Shown here piece by piece: positions 1 to 9,068 of a stretch of 64,000 bases of DNA. A program made the position numbers and the translations under genes. The notes beneath the pieces are model-generated. The model worked only from the letters and a program-made list of their open reading frames with translations, ran no database searches and was not told where the DNA came from. The stretch spans positions 1 to 64,000 of the forward strand of contig JAWKRB010000034.1 in NCBI GenBank assembly GCA_041389885.1, in the 5' to 3' direction. Position 1 is the stretch's first letter, and each line of letters begins with the position of its first letter. The DNA comes from JAWKRB01 sp041389885 (lineage in GTDB: Bacteria; Myxococcota_A; Polyangia; Polyangiales; Ga0077539).

Positions 1-50
1 TGGAATGCCCCAGGGCGGGGCCGCCCGACGCGGCCCGAAGGAGCCCTGGT

Positions 51-677
51 ATGAACCCCTCGATCTCTCCCTCCGCCCCCTTCTCCGAGGTCTCGACGCG
101 GGCGTGGACCGCCCTCGGCCTCTGGTCCGCTGGCGCGCTGGCCCTCGGCGCGTCGGGGCTGGTCGCGGCGCTGCCCCGACCGTTGATCCCGGCGCTGATC
201 TGGTCGCCGGTGATCGCCTTCGCCGCGCTCTACCGCCGCGGCGGCGGGGTGCGGGCCTTCGTCGACGGGGTCGACCTTCGCCTCCCCGTGCTCTTTCACG
301 CGGTGCGGGTGGTCTTCGGCGCGCTCTTTCTCGTCGACGCCGCGCGGGGCGAGCTGCCGCGCCTCTTCGCGCAGATCGCGGGGCCGGGAGACCTCGTCGC
401 GGGCACCCTCGCGCTCCCCGCGGCCTGGCTCGCGGGCCGCCGGTCCCGGGGCGCGCGGGCGGCGCTCCTCGCGTGGAACGTGTTCGGGCTCGTCGACATC
501 CTCGCGGTGTTCTTCACCGCGCAGCGGCTGCTGTTCATCGACCGCGACCCGCTCATGCTCCAGGCGTTTCAGCGGATGCCCTACCCCACCCTCCCGCTGC
601 TGGTGGTGCCCCTGGTGCTGATCACCCACGGGGCGGTGTTTCTCCGGCTCCGGGCGTGGAGCCGCCGGGCGGGCTGA
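51..677 (+). CDS. Small integral membrane protein, unknown function
   Basis: A 208-aa protein with several hydrophobic segments (about residues 20-42, 45-60, 77-95, 107-125, 140-160 and 180-198), consistent with a polytopic inner-membrane protein. I recognise no catalytic motif or named family. It begins with ATG at 51 and ends 43 bases before the lipoxygenase start on the same strand, so the two could be co-transcribed. The basic C-terminal tail (RLRAWSRRAG) would be cytoplasmic by the positive-inside rule. No functional assignment is justified. Confidence 0.75.
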   Translation: MNPSISPSAPFSEVSTRAWTALGLWSAGALALGASGLVAALPRPLIPALIWSPVIAFAALYRRGGGVRAFVDGVDLRLPVLFHAVRVVFGALFLVDAARGELPRLFAQIAGPGDLVAGTLALPAAWLAGRRSRGARAALLAWNVFGLVDILAVFFTAQRLLFIDRDPLMLQAFQRMPYPTLPLLVVPLVLITHGAVFLRLRAWSRRAG

Positions 678-720
678 GCAGTTGCGGCGGCGGGCCGCAG
701 CGCCCACCCTCGGGGCCGTC

Positions 721-2742
721 ATGCGACTGCTGCGCGCGCTTCGGGCGCTGATCGAAGGGGAGCCCATAGACGCGCGAGAGCCGCTGAGCGCCGACGCCGT
801 GCGGGACTGGTACGCGTCGCTCACGCCCGAGCAGCGGGCGCGGTGGAGCGCGCAGATTCGCGTCGCGCAGAGGGCCGCGCCGGGGGGCAGCACGCGCACG
901 GCGGTGGGCCGGCTGCTGTTTCTGCGCGACGGCCCCGAGGGCGCGCGCCCGCTGCACCACATGCGCGTCGAGCTCTGGGACCGCGACCCCGGCGGCACCG
1001 ACGACTACCTCGGAGCCTCGGTGACCGACCTCGAGGGGCGCTTCGAGATCGAGTACCGCCCCGAGGACGCGGGGCCCGGTGACATCCCCGACCTGGAGCT
1101 GCGGGTGATGGAGGCGCAGCACGTGTGGGGCGCCGTCGGGCGGCCGAAGGAGCGCTTCACCCGCGTGTTCACCCTCGCGGGCCCCGACGACGTCGAAGAC
1201 CCGCGCTTCGATTTCGGCGACGTGCGCGTGCCCTACTGGGAGTACGACGCGGGCTCGCCCATCCCCAGGGTGCACGTCACGGGTCACGGCGCGCCCCCCG
1301 AGAGCTACGCGCCGGGACGCTCCCTCGCGATGTTTCGCGCCGTCGACCCCGTCGAGATCGTGCACCGCAAGCACCTCGCGCGCATCGCGATGGGCCGCCC
1401 GCCGAGCCTCGACGCGATTCAGGCCGACTACCCCGACTCGCTCACCACCCTCGCCGAGCGCGCGAACCCCGGGGTCACGCGCACCGCGGCGTGGCTGGGG
1501 GAGCGGATCCTCAACGGCTTCTACTCCACCGTCCTCGACGGCGACTGGGACGCCCCCGACGACCCCCGCGCGTTTCGCGTCTACCACCCCTGGAACGCGT
1601 ACGAGCAAGACGGGGTCCACTGCTTTCCCTCCGTCGACCTCCGGCTGCGCCTCGAGGGCAACCAGCTGCTCCCCTCGCGGATCACCCTGGGCTTTCGCGA
1701 GCGGGGCGCGACCGCGCCGATGTCTCCCACGCGCCCGGTCGAGGTGCTCCCCGAGCACGGCGCGCGGTGGACCGCCGCGCTGCGCTTCGCGCGGGTGAGC
1801 CTGACCTACGACGCCGAGCTCTCGAACCACCTCGGGCAGTGCCACCTGAACCTCGAGCAGTACGCCCTCGCCGCGCGGCGCAACCTCCGCGCGAGCCCCC
1901 TGCGCTGGCTGCTCATGCCGCACCTGCGCGAGGTCGCCGTGATCAACCACGCGGCGGATGATTTTCTCATCGGCCCCAACGGGTACGTCACCCGCGCCGG
2001 GGCGCTCACCCCCGCGGGCGTCGTCGCGCGGGTGACCCACGCCCTGGGCGGATTCGACTGGAAGGGCTTCTCGCCGCAGCCCCCGGTGTGCGAGGGCCAC
2101 CGCGCCGCCGAGGCGGCCGCGCGCGTGTGGTCCCTCGTCGGCGAGCACGTCGACGCGTTCCTCGCCGAGCACCGCGAGGGCATCGCCGAGACCTGGCCCG
2201 AGCTGCGGCGCATGAGCGACGACCTCGTGGCCCACGCCGCGCCCCGCTTCGCGTGCAGCTTCTTGCGGCGCAAGGTGATCGGTCGCGACGCGCCCTTCTT
2301 CGCCCGCGCCGAGCGGCCCGACTACGGCACCGAGCGCGCGGTGAGCGCGGTGACCTCGCGCGACGCGCCCGACGACGAGGGCTGGGCGAACCTCGCGCAG
2401 CTCTGCCGCTACGCGATCTTCTTCGCGACCTTTCGCCACGCCTGGGCGAACAACCTCCAGTGGGACGACGGCGGCGAGGTGCGCTACGCCGCCCTCGCCC
2501 TGCGCTGGACCGACCGCGACCCCCTCGACGAGCTCGGCGACGACGCGCTCCCCGCGCCGCGCGAGGCGACCGAGATGCTCTGGATCTCCTGGCTGCTCTC
2601 GAAGACCAGCTACGGCACCCTGGCGTCGAACGAGGAGGGCGACGTGCACCCCCGCCTCGTGCAGCTCGTGCGGTCGCGGCGGGCCGAGCTCTCGGCGCTG
2701 GGCCTCGACATCGACCGCCTCGGCGCGCGGATCAACATTTAA
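721..2742 (+). CDS. Lipoxygenase-family protein with transthyretin-like N-terminal domain
   Basis: Predicted non-haem iron lipoxygenase, which would insert O2 into polyunsaturated fatty acids. With the ATG at 721 the protein is 673 aa. The iron-ligand pattern is visible: H370-x4-H375 inside NHLGQCHLN, then LLMPHLREVAVIN; H573-x3-N577 in RHAWANNLQW; and a C-terminal isoleucine (I673), the usual carboxylate ligand. Residues 60-135 look like a beta-sandwich of the transthyretin/carboxypeptidase-regulatory type (VELWDRDPGGTDDYLG, then VTDLEGRFEI), where eukaryotic enzymes have a PLAT domain. No signal peptide is evident, so it is probably cytoplasmic. An in-frame TTG at 682 would add 13 Arg/Ala-rich residues and is less likely. 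The family is clear; substrate and regiospecificity are unknown. Confidence 0.88.
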   Translation: MRLLRALRALIEGEPIDAREPLSADAVRDWYASLTPEQRARWSAQIRVAQRAAPGGSTRTAVGRLLFLRDGPEGARPLHHMRVELWDRDPGGTDDYLGASVTDLEGRFEIEYRPEDAGPGDIPDLELRVMEAQHVWGAVGRPKERFTRVFTLAGPDDVEDPRFDFGDVRVPYWEYDAGSPIPRVHVTGHGAPPESYAPGRSLAMFRAVDPVEIVHRKHLARIAMGRPPSLDAIQADYPDSLTTLAERANPGVTRTAAWLGERILNGFYSTVLDGDWDAPDDPRAFRVYHPWNAYEQDGVHCFPSVDLRLRLEGNQLLPSRITLGFRERGATAPMSPTRPVEVLPEHGARWTAALRFARVSLTYDAELSNHLGQCHLNLEQYALAARRNLRASPLRWLLMPHLREVAVINHAADDFLIGPNGYVTRAGALTPAGVVARVTHALGGFDWKGFSPQPPVCEGHRAAEAAARVWSLVGEHVDAFLAEHREGIAETWPELRRMSDDLVAHAAPRFACSFLRRKVIGRDAPFFARAERPDYGTERAVSAVTSRDAPDDEGWANLAQLCRYAIFFATFRHAWANNLQWDDGGEVRYAALALRWTDRDPLDELGDDALPAPREATEMLWISWLLSKTSYGTLASNEEGDVHPRLVQLVRSRRAELSALGLDIDRLGARINI

Positions 2743-2746
2743 GCGC

Positions 2747-3535
2747 TCAGCGGGCGCGCAGGGCCCGCGCGAAGTCCATGCCCGAGAGGGCGCCGCAGAC
2801 GTGGTGGCGCTCGGTGACGACGATGCGCCGGGCGCGGGTGGCGAGGGCGTGGGCCGCGGCGCGGTGCATCCGGGTGCCGCGGTCGAGGCAGAGCATCGCG
2901 TAGCTCATCACCGCCTCGACGGGGGTGGCCGCGGGCTCCTCGCGGGCCTGCAGCGCCTCGGTCTGCGTGAAGAGCCCCGCGGGGCGCCCGTCTTCCATCA
3001 CCACCAGGCCCGCGACGTTCGCGTCGGCGAGGCGGTCGGTGGCGTGCGAGACCGTGTCGAGAGACTCGACCGACTGCACCGGCGACGACATGAAGTCTCC
3101 GATGGGGGAGGCGTGGCGCGCGTCGCGCACGGCGACCATGAGGTCCTTGGTGCTGAGCACGCCGAGGAGGCGCCCCTGGCCGTCGACCACCACCAGGCGG
3201 TGGATGCGCCGCTCGATCATCAGGCCCGCGGCGTCCGAGAGGGAGGTCTCGGGCGAGGTCGTGACCGCGGGCGCGGTCATGCGCTTCGCGACCACGCAGT
3301 CGTCTTCGAAGGTGAGCAGCGGCGCGCCGCGCCCCGAGCGCCCCAGGGCGCGCCCGGCGCGGAGCAGGTCGGTGCGCGAGAGCACGCCCTGCACCACCGA
3401 GTTGTCGTCGACCACGGGCAGCGCGGAGAACGCGTGCTCCCGCAGCAGCGCGTGGGCCTCGGAGATCTTCGCAGTCGCCGAGATCGTGCGCGCCGCGGAG
3501 GACATGTACTGAGAGACGGTCGGTGTTTCGCTCAT
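2747..3535 (-). CDS. Protein with four CBS domains (two Bateman modules)
   Basis: A 262-aa protein made almost entirely of four CBS motifs, at about residues 8-60, 85-140, 145-200 and 205-260. Each has the hydrophobic-Val/Leu-Asp pattern, for example SALPVVDDNSVVQGVLSRTD and HRLVVVDGQGRLLGVLSTKD. CBS pairs bind adenine nucleotides and sense energy state. With no catalytic or channel domain fused, this is probably a stand-alone regulator. It converges on the lipoxygenase gene with a 4-base gap. Its partner cannot be deduced from the neighbours. Confidence 0.9.
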   Translation of the reverse strand: MSETPTVSQYMSSAARTISATAKISEAHALLREHAFSALPVVDDNSVVQGVLSRTDLLRAGRALGRSGRGAPLLTFEDDCVVAKRMTAPAVTTSPETSLSDAAGLMIERRIHRLVVVDGQGRLLGVLSTKDLMVAVRDARHASPIGDFMSSPVQSVESLDTVSHATDRLADANVAGLVVMEDGRPAGLFTQTEALQAREEPAATPVEAVMSYAMLCLDRGTRMHRAAAHALATRARRIVVTERHHVCGALSGMDFARALRAR

Positions 3536-3588
3536 GACGACCGTGGGTGTACCTCACCCTGCGCCCGCTGCGCAGGGGGACCCGGCGC

Positions 3589-4686
3589 CTACGGCGCGCC
3601 CGCGCTGTAACGGCAGTAGCTCGGGAGCCCCGTCGGCGGGGTCATGCCCCAGGGCGAGCGCACGGTGCCGCGCGGGTGCGACTGAAAGAAGTTCACCAGC
3701 AGCGAGCCGGTGAGCGCGCGGGGCACGGTGTGGCCGGTCCCGTGGTCGCAGACGATCACGTCGTGACCCGCGGCGTTGAGCCAGGGCACGTCGTTGGCCG
3801 CGTAGGTGTAGAACTGCGCCGAGGCGATGACGAGGGAGATCTGGTCGCGGTCGCCGCCGAAGGCCAGGAGCTGGGGGTAGCGGCTGGCGCTGGACGGCGC
3901 GGGCCAAGACACGAAGCCCCGCGCCGCGCCGAGGGTCGGGGGGTTCTCGGGGTTGTTGAAATATCCGCCGGAGAAGGCCGCGATGGCCGCGAGGCGGTCG
4001 CCGCGGAGCACGCCGAGCAGGTCGGACATCAGCGCGCCGGCGGAGAAGCCCGTGGTGTACACGCGGTCCTCGTCGAGGCCGTAGCGCTCGCGCACGCACT
4101 GGAGCACGGCGTCGAAGAGCCGCGCGTCGCGGTTGGGGCCGCGCACCGTGAGCTGCTCCCACTCGAGGCCGCTGGGCTGCGTGGTGGGGAGGAGCCGCGT
4201 CGAGAACGGCGTCACGAGGATGAAGGGCATGGCGCTGTTGTTCACCTGCCCCGACAAGAAGCCGTTGAAGTTCATCGCGTTGTCGCCCGCGCCGTGCCAC
4301 GCGAAGACCACGGGCCAGCTCCCGCCGGGGGCGGTCGCGCCGGTGGGCAGCGTGAGGATGAACGAGCGCGCGACGCCGTCGACCATGAAGTTCTGCACGG
4401 TGCCCGCCTGCAGCGCGTCGCACGACGAGGCCACCACCGGCGGCTCGACGCGGTCTTCAGGCGCGGGGACGTCGACCGCCGCGGGGACATCGACCGCCGC
4501 AGGGACATCGACCGCCGCGGGGACGTCGTCGAGGACGGGCGCGTCGGCGATCGGGAGGTCTGACGGCGTCTGCGCGCCGGCGTCGGACGCGACGGGGGTG
4601 GTGGTGGACCCGCCGCACGCAGAGAGCGCGGCGCACAGCGCGAAGCTCGCGCGGAGGGTTGCGAGGAAGCGGTGGGGGTGCGCCAT
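3589..4686 (-). CDS. PHB-depolymerase/feruloyl-esterase-like lipoprotein
   Basis: A 365-aa exported lipoprotein with a signal peptide ending in the lipobox LSAC (about residues 20-23). A low-complexity Asp/Val/Pro/Ala linker follows, containing three near-perfect VDVPAA units encoded by an 18-base tandem repeat. The catalytic part (about 90-365) is an alpha/beta hydrolase like polyhydroxybutyrate depolymerases and LpqC-type esterases: VVFAWHGAGDN forms the oxyanion region, TTGFSAGALMS is the nucleophile elbow (G-F-S-A-G), AFGGDRDQ is a likely acid region, and GTGHTVP supplies a likely catalytic His. It probably hydrolyses an ester or polyester outside the cell or in the periplasm; the substrate is not determinable. 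Confidence 0.85.
   Translation of the reverse strand: MAHPHRFLATLRASFALCAALSACGGSTTTPVASDAGAQTPSDLPIADAPVLDDVPAAVDVPAAVDVPAAVDVPAPEDRVEPPVVASSCDALQAGTVQNFMVDGVARSFILTLPTGATAPGGSWPVVFAWHGAGDNAMNFNGFLSGQVNNSAMPFILVTPFSTRLLPTTQPSGLEWEQLTVRGPNRDARLFDAVLQCVRERYGLDEDRVYTTGFSAGALMSDLLGVLRGDRLAAIAAFSGGYFNNPENPPTLGAARGFVSWPAPSSASRYPQLLAFGGDRDQISLVIASAQFYTYAANDVPWLNAAGHDVIVCDHGTGHTVPRALTGSLLVNFFQSHPRGTVRSPWGMTPPTGLPSYCRYSAGAP
4465..4527. repeat. 18-bp coding tandem repeat (VDVPAA linker)
   Basis: Three full 18-base units (4465-4482, 4483-4500, 4501-4518) plus a partial fourth, differing by one or two bases. They encode the VDVPAA spacer between lipid anchor and esterase domain. Such linkers can expand or contract by slippage. 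Confidence 0.85.
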
Positions 4687-4771
4687 GATCCGAGGATCGT
4701 CATCGCGATGCGCGCGTCGCGCAAGCGCGTTCGGGCGACGACGCGGCCTCGTTTCGAGGCATGCTCGGGCG

Positions 4772-5536
4772 ATGAAGCGCCTCGCCCGTTGGATCCTCCG
4801 TGGCCTCGGGGTCGTCCTCGCCCTCCTCGTCGCGATCTACGTCGGGCTGTATTTTACGCAGCGGCACGGCCTCCCGAGCGCCGTCGAGGGCCCCGCCGCC
4901 GAGGCCCTCGCGCGCCGAATGAACGACGCCGTCGACGCCGACGCCTGGGCGCGCACCGGCGCGATCCGCTGGACCTCCGCCGACGGCGCCCGGCACCTGT
5001 GGGACCGAGAGCGCAATTTCGAGCGCTACGAGAAGGGCTCCCTGCGCGCGCTGGTCGACCTCGGGCGGCGCCGCGGCGTCGCCTGGCGCCGGGGCGAGGC
5101 GCTCTCGGGCGCGGCGCGCCTGGAGGCCGTCGAGACCGCGTGGTCCCGGTGGGCGAACGACTCGTTCTGGCTCAACCCCGTGCCCAAGGTCTTCGACGAC
5201 GGCGTGCGCAGGGCGCTCGCGCGCGACGACCAGGGCCGCGACGCGCTGCTCGTGACCTACACCGTCGGGGGCGTCACGCCCGGCGACCGCTACCTCTGGA
5301 TCCTCGACGCGAACGGCCGGCCGCGCGCGTGGCGCATGTGGGTGAACATCCTGCCCATCCCGGGGCTCGAGGCCAGCTGGGAGGGCTGGGTCACCCTCCC
5401 CACCGGCGCCCGCGTGTCGACGCGGCACCGCATCGCCGGCCTCTCGCTCACGCTCACGGACCTCGCCGCGGCGGGGAGCCTCTCCGCGCTCATGGGGGCC
5501 GACGATCCGTTTCGCGAGCTCGTCGCGGCGCGCTGA
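4772..5536 (+). CDS. Membrane-anchored hypothetical protein
   Basis: A 254-aa protein with an N-terminal basic stretch and one hydrophobic segment (about residues 5-27), giving a signal anchor or uncleaved signal peptide. The rest is soluble and mixed alpha/beta, with many Trp residues (WTSADGARHLWDRERNF, WSRWANDSFWLNPVPK, YLWILDANGRPRAWRMWV). I do not recognise the family, and no catalytic triad or metal motif stands out. The ATG at 4772 is chosen because it immediately precedes the signal anchor. It is divergent from the esterase lipoprotein with an 85-base gap. Confidence 0.75.
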   Translation: MKRLARWILRGLGVVLALLVAIYVGLYFTQRHGLPSAVEGPAAEALARRMNDAVDADAWARTGAIRWTSADGARHLWDRERNFERYEKGSLRALVDLGRRRGVAWRRGEALSGAARLEAVETAWSRWANDSFWLNPVPKVFDDGVRRALARDDQGRDALLVTYTVGGVTPGDRYLWILDANGRPRAWRMWVNILPIPGLEASWEGWVTLPTGARVSTRHRIAGLSLTLTDLAAAGSLSALMGADDPFRELVAAR

Positions 5537-5578
5537 CGCGTCGCCACGCGGCGCGCGATGGGTCATGCTTGGCCCTTC

Positions 5579-6394
5579 ATGCGCGTCGACACGCTCGCCG
5601 AGCTCTTTCACGCCTCGCCCGAGCCCGCCATCGAGCGCGTCGCCCTCGCGATCGCCGCCGACCTGAATCCCCGCCTCGACCCGCGCCCGACCCTCGAGGC
5701 CCTCGACGCGATGGGCGCCGCGCTCGGCCGCCTCGTGGCTCGCAGCGAGCGCGCGGCCGTCCACGCCGAGATGATCCGCGGGTACCTCTACGACGAGGTG
5801 GGCTTCAAGGGCGAGGGAGCCGACTACCGCGACCCGCGATGCAGCGACCTCTCCGAGGTGGTCGCGCGCAAGACGGGGCTGCCCATCACCCTGGCGGTGG
5901 TGCTCATGGCGGTGGGTCAGCGGGCGGGCCTGCGCGTGGAGGGCGTGTCGTTTCCCGGGCACTTTCTGGCGCGCCTGGGAGGCCCCGAGGGGCTCTACCT
6001 CGACCCCTTCGACGACGCGCGGGTGCTCGACCGGGCCGACCTCGAGGCCCTCGGCCGGCGCGTGCTCGGCCCCGGCGGGTCGCTGCGCCCCGAGCACCTG
6101 AACCCGGTGGGCGCGCGCGCCATCGCCGCCCGGATGCTGGCCAACCTCAAGAACCTCTTCGAGCGCCGCGGCGACCACGCGCGCGCGCTCGTGGCCTGCG
6201 ACCGCCTGGTCGACCTCACCGCGTCGCCCGAGGTGATTCGCGACCGGGGGGTGCACGCCCTGGCCCTGGGCGCGCTGGGGGTCGCCCGAGACGACCTCGC
6301 GCGCTACCTGCGCGAGCGGCCCGACGCGCCCGACGCGTCGACGATCGGGGCCGCCCTGCGACGCGCGTCGAAGGCGGGCTCGGCGGTGCAGTGA
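5579..6394 (+). CDS. SirB1-type transglutaminase-like/TPR protein
   Basis: A 271-aa protein of the SirB1 family. The core (about 35-175) has the transglutaminase-like fold pattern: YLYDEVGFKGEGADYRDPR, then GLPITLAVVLMAVGQRAGL, then GVSFPGHFLARL and YLDPFDDARVL. The PGHF segment carries the conserved His and DPF the conserved Asp. The usual nucleophilic Cys is not seen at the expected Asn-Ser/Cys-position helix, as in other SirB1 proteins, which are thought to be non-catalytic. The C-terminus (about 185-270) looks like a TPR pair (MLANLKNLFERRGDHARALVAC begins it). The cellular role of the family is poorly defined. Confidence 0.85.
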   Translation: MRVDTLAELFHASPEPAIERVALAIAADLNPRLDPRPTLEALDAMGAALGRLVARSERAAVHAEMIRGYLYDEVGFKGEGADYRDPRCSDLSEVVARKTGLPITLAVVLMAVGQRAGLRVEGVSFPGHFLARLGGPEGLYLDPFDDARVLDRADLEALGRRVLGPGGSLRPEHLNPVGARAIAARMLANLKNLFERRGDHARALVACDRLVDLTASPEVIRDRGVHALALGALGVARDDLARYLRERPDAPDASTIGAALRRASKAGSAVQ

Positions 6395-6401
6395 GCCTGG
6401 G

Positions 6402-7625
6402 TCAGCGGCGCACGTTGCTCATGCCCATCCACGCCTCGGCGCCGCTGTCGAAGCGCACGCGCACGAGGCCCGCGAGCTGGTTCACCTCGACGACGGTGCC
6501 CGGCATGAGGCTGTTGCCGAAGGGCGCGGCCATCACCCGCCCGCCGGGGGCGAGGCCGTCGCCCTGGGCGGTGGTCGAGGTCGCGAAGCCGGGCGCGGGG
6601 CCCGTCGTGGCGTAGGCCGGGGCGTAGGCCGCCACCCCGGTCGGGGTGAGCGGCGCGTGCTGCGTGGCGGTGTAGGGCGGAACGTAGGGGGGGATCGACG
6701 GGCGCGGATCGGGCGGCGGCGGCGCGGGGCGCAGGGCGACCTCGAGCTCGGCGAAGGCCCGGTGCGCGTCGCTGTAGCGCTGCGCGGGGTCGCGCACGAC
6801 GCAGCGGCCGAACCACGCGTCGAAGCCCGGCGGGAGGGGCTGCGCGCACCCGAGGTCCCGAGCGCGCTGCGAGGCGCTGGGGAGCTCGTGGACCAGGATC
6901 TCCATCACCAGCGCGGCGAGGTTCACCTGGTCGTCGGGGAGGTTCGCGGTGCGCCAGTACGGCTTGCCCACGAGCATGCGAAACACGAGGAGCCCCAGGG
7001 GCCACACGTCGGTCGCGGTGGTGATCTCGGCGCCGCGGGTGGTCTGCTCCGGCGCCATCCAGAGGGGCGAGCCCATGGGGGTGGTCACCCGCGCCGCGCG
7101 GGTCTCGTCCGACACCAGCCGCGCGATGCCGAAGTCGAGGACCTTCACCGTGAAGGGCACGCCGCGCCTGCGCGACACGGCGATGTACACGTTGTCGGGC
7201 TTGATGTCGGAGTGGATGATCCCGACGCGGTGCGCGCGGCCGAGGGCGTCGCAGAGCTGCCCGATGATCTCGAGCACCCCCGAGGGGGGCACCGTGGGGT
7301 AGCGCTCGAGCACCCTGGGGAGGATGTCTCCCTCCAGGAGCTCCATGACGATCCAGGGCGTGCCCGTGGCCTCGTCGACGCCGGCGCCGAGCACCTCGAC
7401 GACGTTGTCGCTCTCGATGCGCGTGGAGATCTTCGCCTCGGCGAGAAAGCGCCCCCGGCGCTCGGCGTCGCGCACCAGCCCAGGGAGCATCACCTTGAGC
7501 GCGCGGTGCTTGCCGGTCGAGAGCTGCTCGACGACGTACACCGCGCCCATGCCCCCCGTCGCGAGGGGGCGCACGATGCGGTAGTCCCCTCCGAGCACCG
7601 CGCCTTCACTGAGCGTTACGTCCAT
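6402..7625 (-). CDS. Eukaryote-like Ser/Thr protein kinase (non-RD)
   Basis: A 407-aa cytoplasmic kinase. Visible motifs: the Gly-rich loop GGMGAV (24-29), the lysine in ALKVM (K44), catalytic loop HSDIKPDN (138-145, Asp140), DFG (164-166), and activation-segment end MAPEQ. The catalytic loop reads HSD, not HRD, so it lacks the Arg that normally couples activation-loop phosphorylation to activity. No transmembrane segment follows the kinase domain. A Pro/Ala/Tyr-rich linker (about 300-370) leads to a small C-terminal beta-rich module (GTVVEVNQLAGLVRVRF and on to the end), resembling an SH3/Tudor-like fold that could be a docking site. Neighbours give no clear substrate. Confidence 0.92.
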   Translation of the reverse strand: MDVTLSEGAVLGGDYRIVRPLATGGMGAVYVVEQLSTGKHRALKVMLPGLVRDAERRGRFLAEAKISTRIESDNVVEVLGAGVDEATGTPWIVMELLEGDILPRVLERYPTVPPSGVLEIIGQLCDALGRAHRVGIIHSDIKPDNVYIAVSRRRGVPFTVKVLDFGIARLVSDETRAARVTTPMGSPLWMAPEQTTRGAEITTATDVWPLGLLVFRMLVGKPYWRTANLPDDQVNLAALVMEILVHELPSASQRARDLGCAQPLPPGFDAWFGRCVVRDPAQRYSDAHRAFAELEVALRPAPPPPDPRPSIPPYVPPYTATQHAPLTPTGVAAYAPAYATTGPAPGFATSTTAQGDGLAPGGRVMAAPFGNSLMPGTVVEVNQLAGLVRVRFDSGAEAWMGMSNVRR

Positions 7626-7676
7626 CGTGCGTGCTCGCGGAGGGTAGCAGAAGTGTCGGGCGCGGCGCCCCCTGGA

Positions 7677-9068
7677 TCAGCGCACGGTGGGGTCGTCGCC
7701 GCGGCGCCGCTTCGATCGCCAGCTGATGCGCACGGGCACGGCGTCGAAGCCGAAGCGCTCGCGGAGCTGGTTCTGGATGTAGCGCTCGTAGCTCACCGCG
7801 ACGGCGTCGGGGTAGTTGGTCACCGCGGCGAAGCGCGGCGGGTGCGTGCCCACCTGGGAGATGTAGTACACGCGCACGGCCTTGCCCTGGTTGGTGGGCG
7901 GGGGGTGGCGGTCCATGACCTCTTCGAAGAAGCGGTTGAGCTCGCCGGTGCCGATGCGCTTGCCGTGCGCCTCGAAGGCGCGGTCGACGAGGGAGAGCAG
8001 CGAGGTGGTCCCCTTGCCCGCCTTGGCCGAGAGGCGCGCGATGGGGATCCACGGCGCGAAGGAGATCTTCTCCCGCGCGGTGCTCACGGCCTTGCGCTCG
8101 TCGTTGCCCGCGAGGAGGTCGACCTTGTTCATCCCGATGAGCACGGCGCGGCCGCGCTCGACGGCGAGGTTGATGAGCCGGAGGTCCTGGTCGGCGAGCT
8201 CGCCGGTGGCGTCGACGAGCACGACCACGACGTCGCAGCGCTCCATCGCGCGAATCGCGTGCATCACCGAGGTCATCTCGACCGGGGCCGACACCGACCG
8301 CTTGCGGCGCACGCCCGCGGTGTCGACGAAGACGTACTGCTTGTCCCCCTTGGTCACGAGCGTGTCGATGGCGTCGCGGGTGGTGCCCGGGATCTCCGTG
8401 ACCACGAGTCGATCGGCGCCCATGAGCCGGTTGATCAGCGAGCTCTTGCCCGCGTTGGGTCGCCCCACCACGGCCACGCGGGGGATGCTCACGTCGAGCA
8501 CCACGTCTTCGACCTCGGGGGCCGGGAGGTGCGCGACGATCGCGGCCTCGAGCTCGACGATGCCGCGGCCGTGCGCGGCGCTCAGGGCGATGACCTGGTC
8601 GGCGCCGTGGCGGTAGAGGTCGGTGGCCTCCTGCGCGCGCCGCGGGCTGTCGCTCTTGTTCGCGACGTAGAGCACGGGGCGGCCCGCGCGGCGCAGGAGC
8701 TTGAGGGCCTCGAGGTCGGCGTCGGTGAGGGCGGTGGTGGCGTCGGTGACGAAGATCACCAGGTCGGCCTCGGCCACGGCCAGGCGCACCTGGTCGCGCA
8801 CGCCGACGAGGATCACGTCCTTGGTGTCGGGCTCGAAGCCGCCGGTGTCGACGAGCACGAAGGGACGGCCCCGCACCTCGGCGTCGGCGTAGTGCCGGTC
8901 GCGGGTGACGCCGGGCTCGTCCTGCACGATGGCCAGGGTCTTTCCCGTGAGACGGTTGAAGAGGGTGCTCTTGCCCACGTTGGGGCGCCCCACGATGGCC
9001 ACCAGCGGGCGCGAGCCGCGGGCGACGCGCACCTCCGCCGGGGGCAGCGTTCGGTCTTCCCTGCTCAT
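7677..9068 (-). CDS. der: Ribosome biogenesis GTPase Der (EngA)
   Basis: A 463-aa tandem-GTPase protein needed for 50S subunit maturation. It has two complete G domains, each with a P loop (GRPNVGKST near residue 26 and GRPNAGKSS near 207), DxxG (DTGG, DTAG) and NKxD (NKSD, NKVD), followed by the C-terminal KH-like domain (about 360-440). Length matches the family. It starts within the end of era (4-base overlap, positions 9065-9068), so translation is probably coupled. An era-der pair is a sensible ribosome-assembly operon. Confidence 0.97.
   Translation of the reverse strand: MSREDRTLPPAEVRVARGSRPLVAIVGRPNVGKSTLFNRLTGKTLAIVQDEPGVTRDRHYADAEVRGRPFVLVDTGGFEPDTKDVILVGVRDQVRLAVAEADLVIFVTDATTALTDADLEALKLLRRAGRPVLYVANKSDSPRRAQEATDLYRHGADQVIALSAAHGRGIVELEAAIVAHLPAPEVEDVVLDVSIPRVAVVGRPNAGKSSLINRLMGADRLVVTEIPGTTRDAIDTLVTKGDKQYVFVDTAGVRRKRSVSAPVEMTSVMHAIRAMERCDVVVVLVDATGELADQDLRLINLAVERGRAVLIGMNKVDLLAGNDERKAVSTAREKISFAPWIPIARLSAKAGKGTTSLLSLVDRAFEAHGKRIGTGELNRFFEEVMDRHPPPTNQGKAVRVYYISQVGTHPPRFAAVTNYPDAVAVSYERYIQNQLRERFGFDAVPVRISWRSKRRRGDDPTVR

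Noticed and set aside
622..2649. Long minus-strand open frame opposite the lipoxygenase
   Set aside because: The plus-strand frame carries all lipoxygenase metal ligands; the other frame shows no family features.
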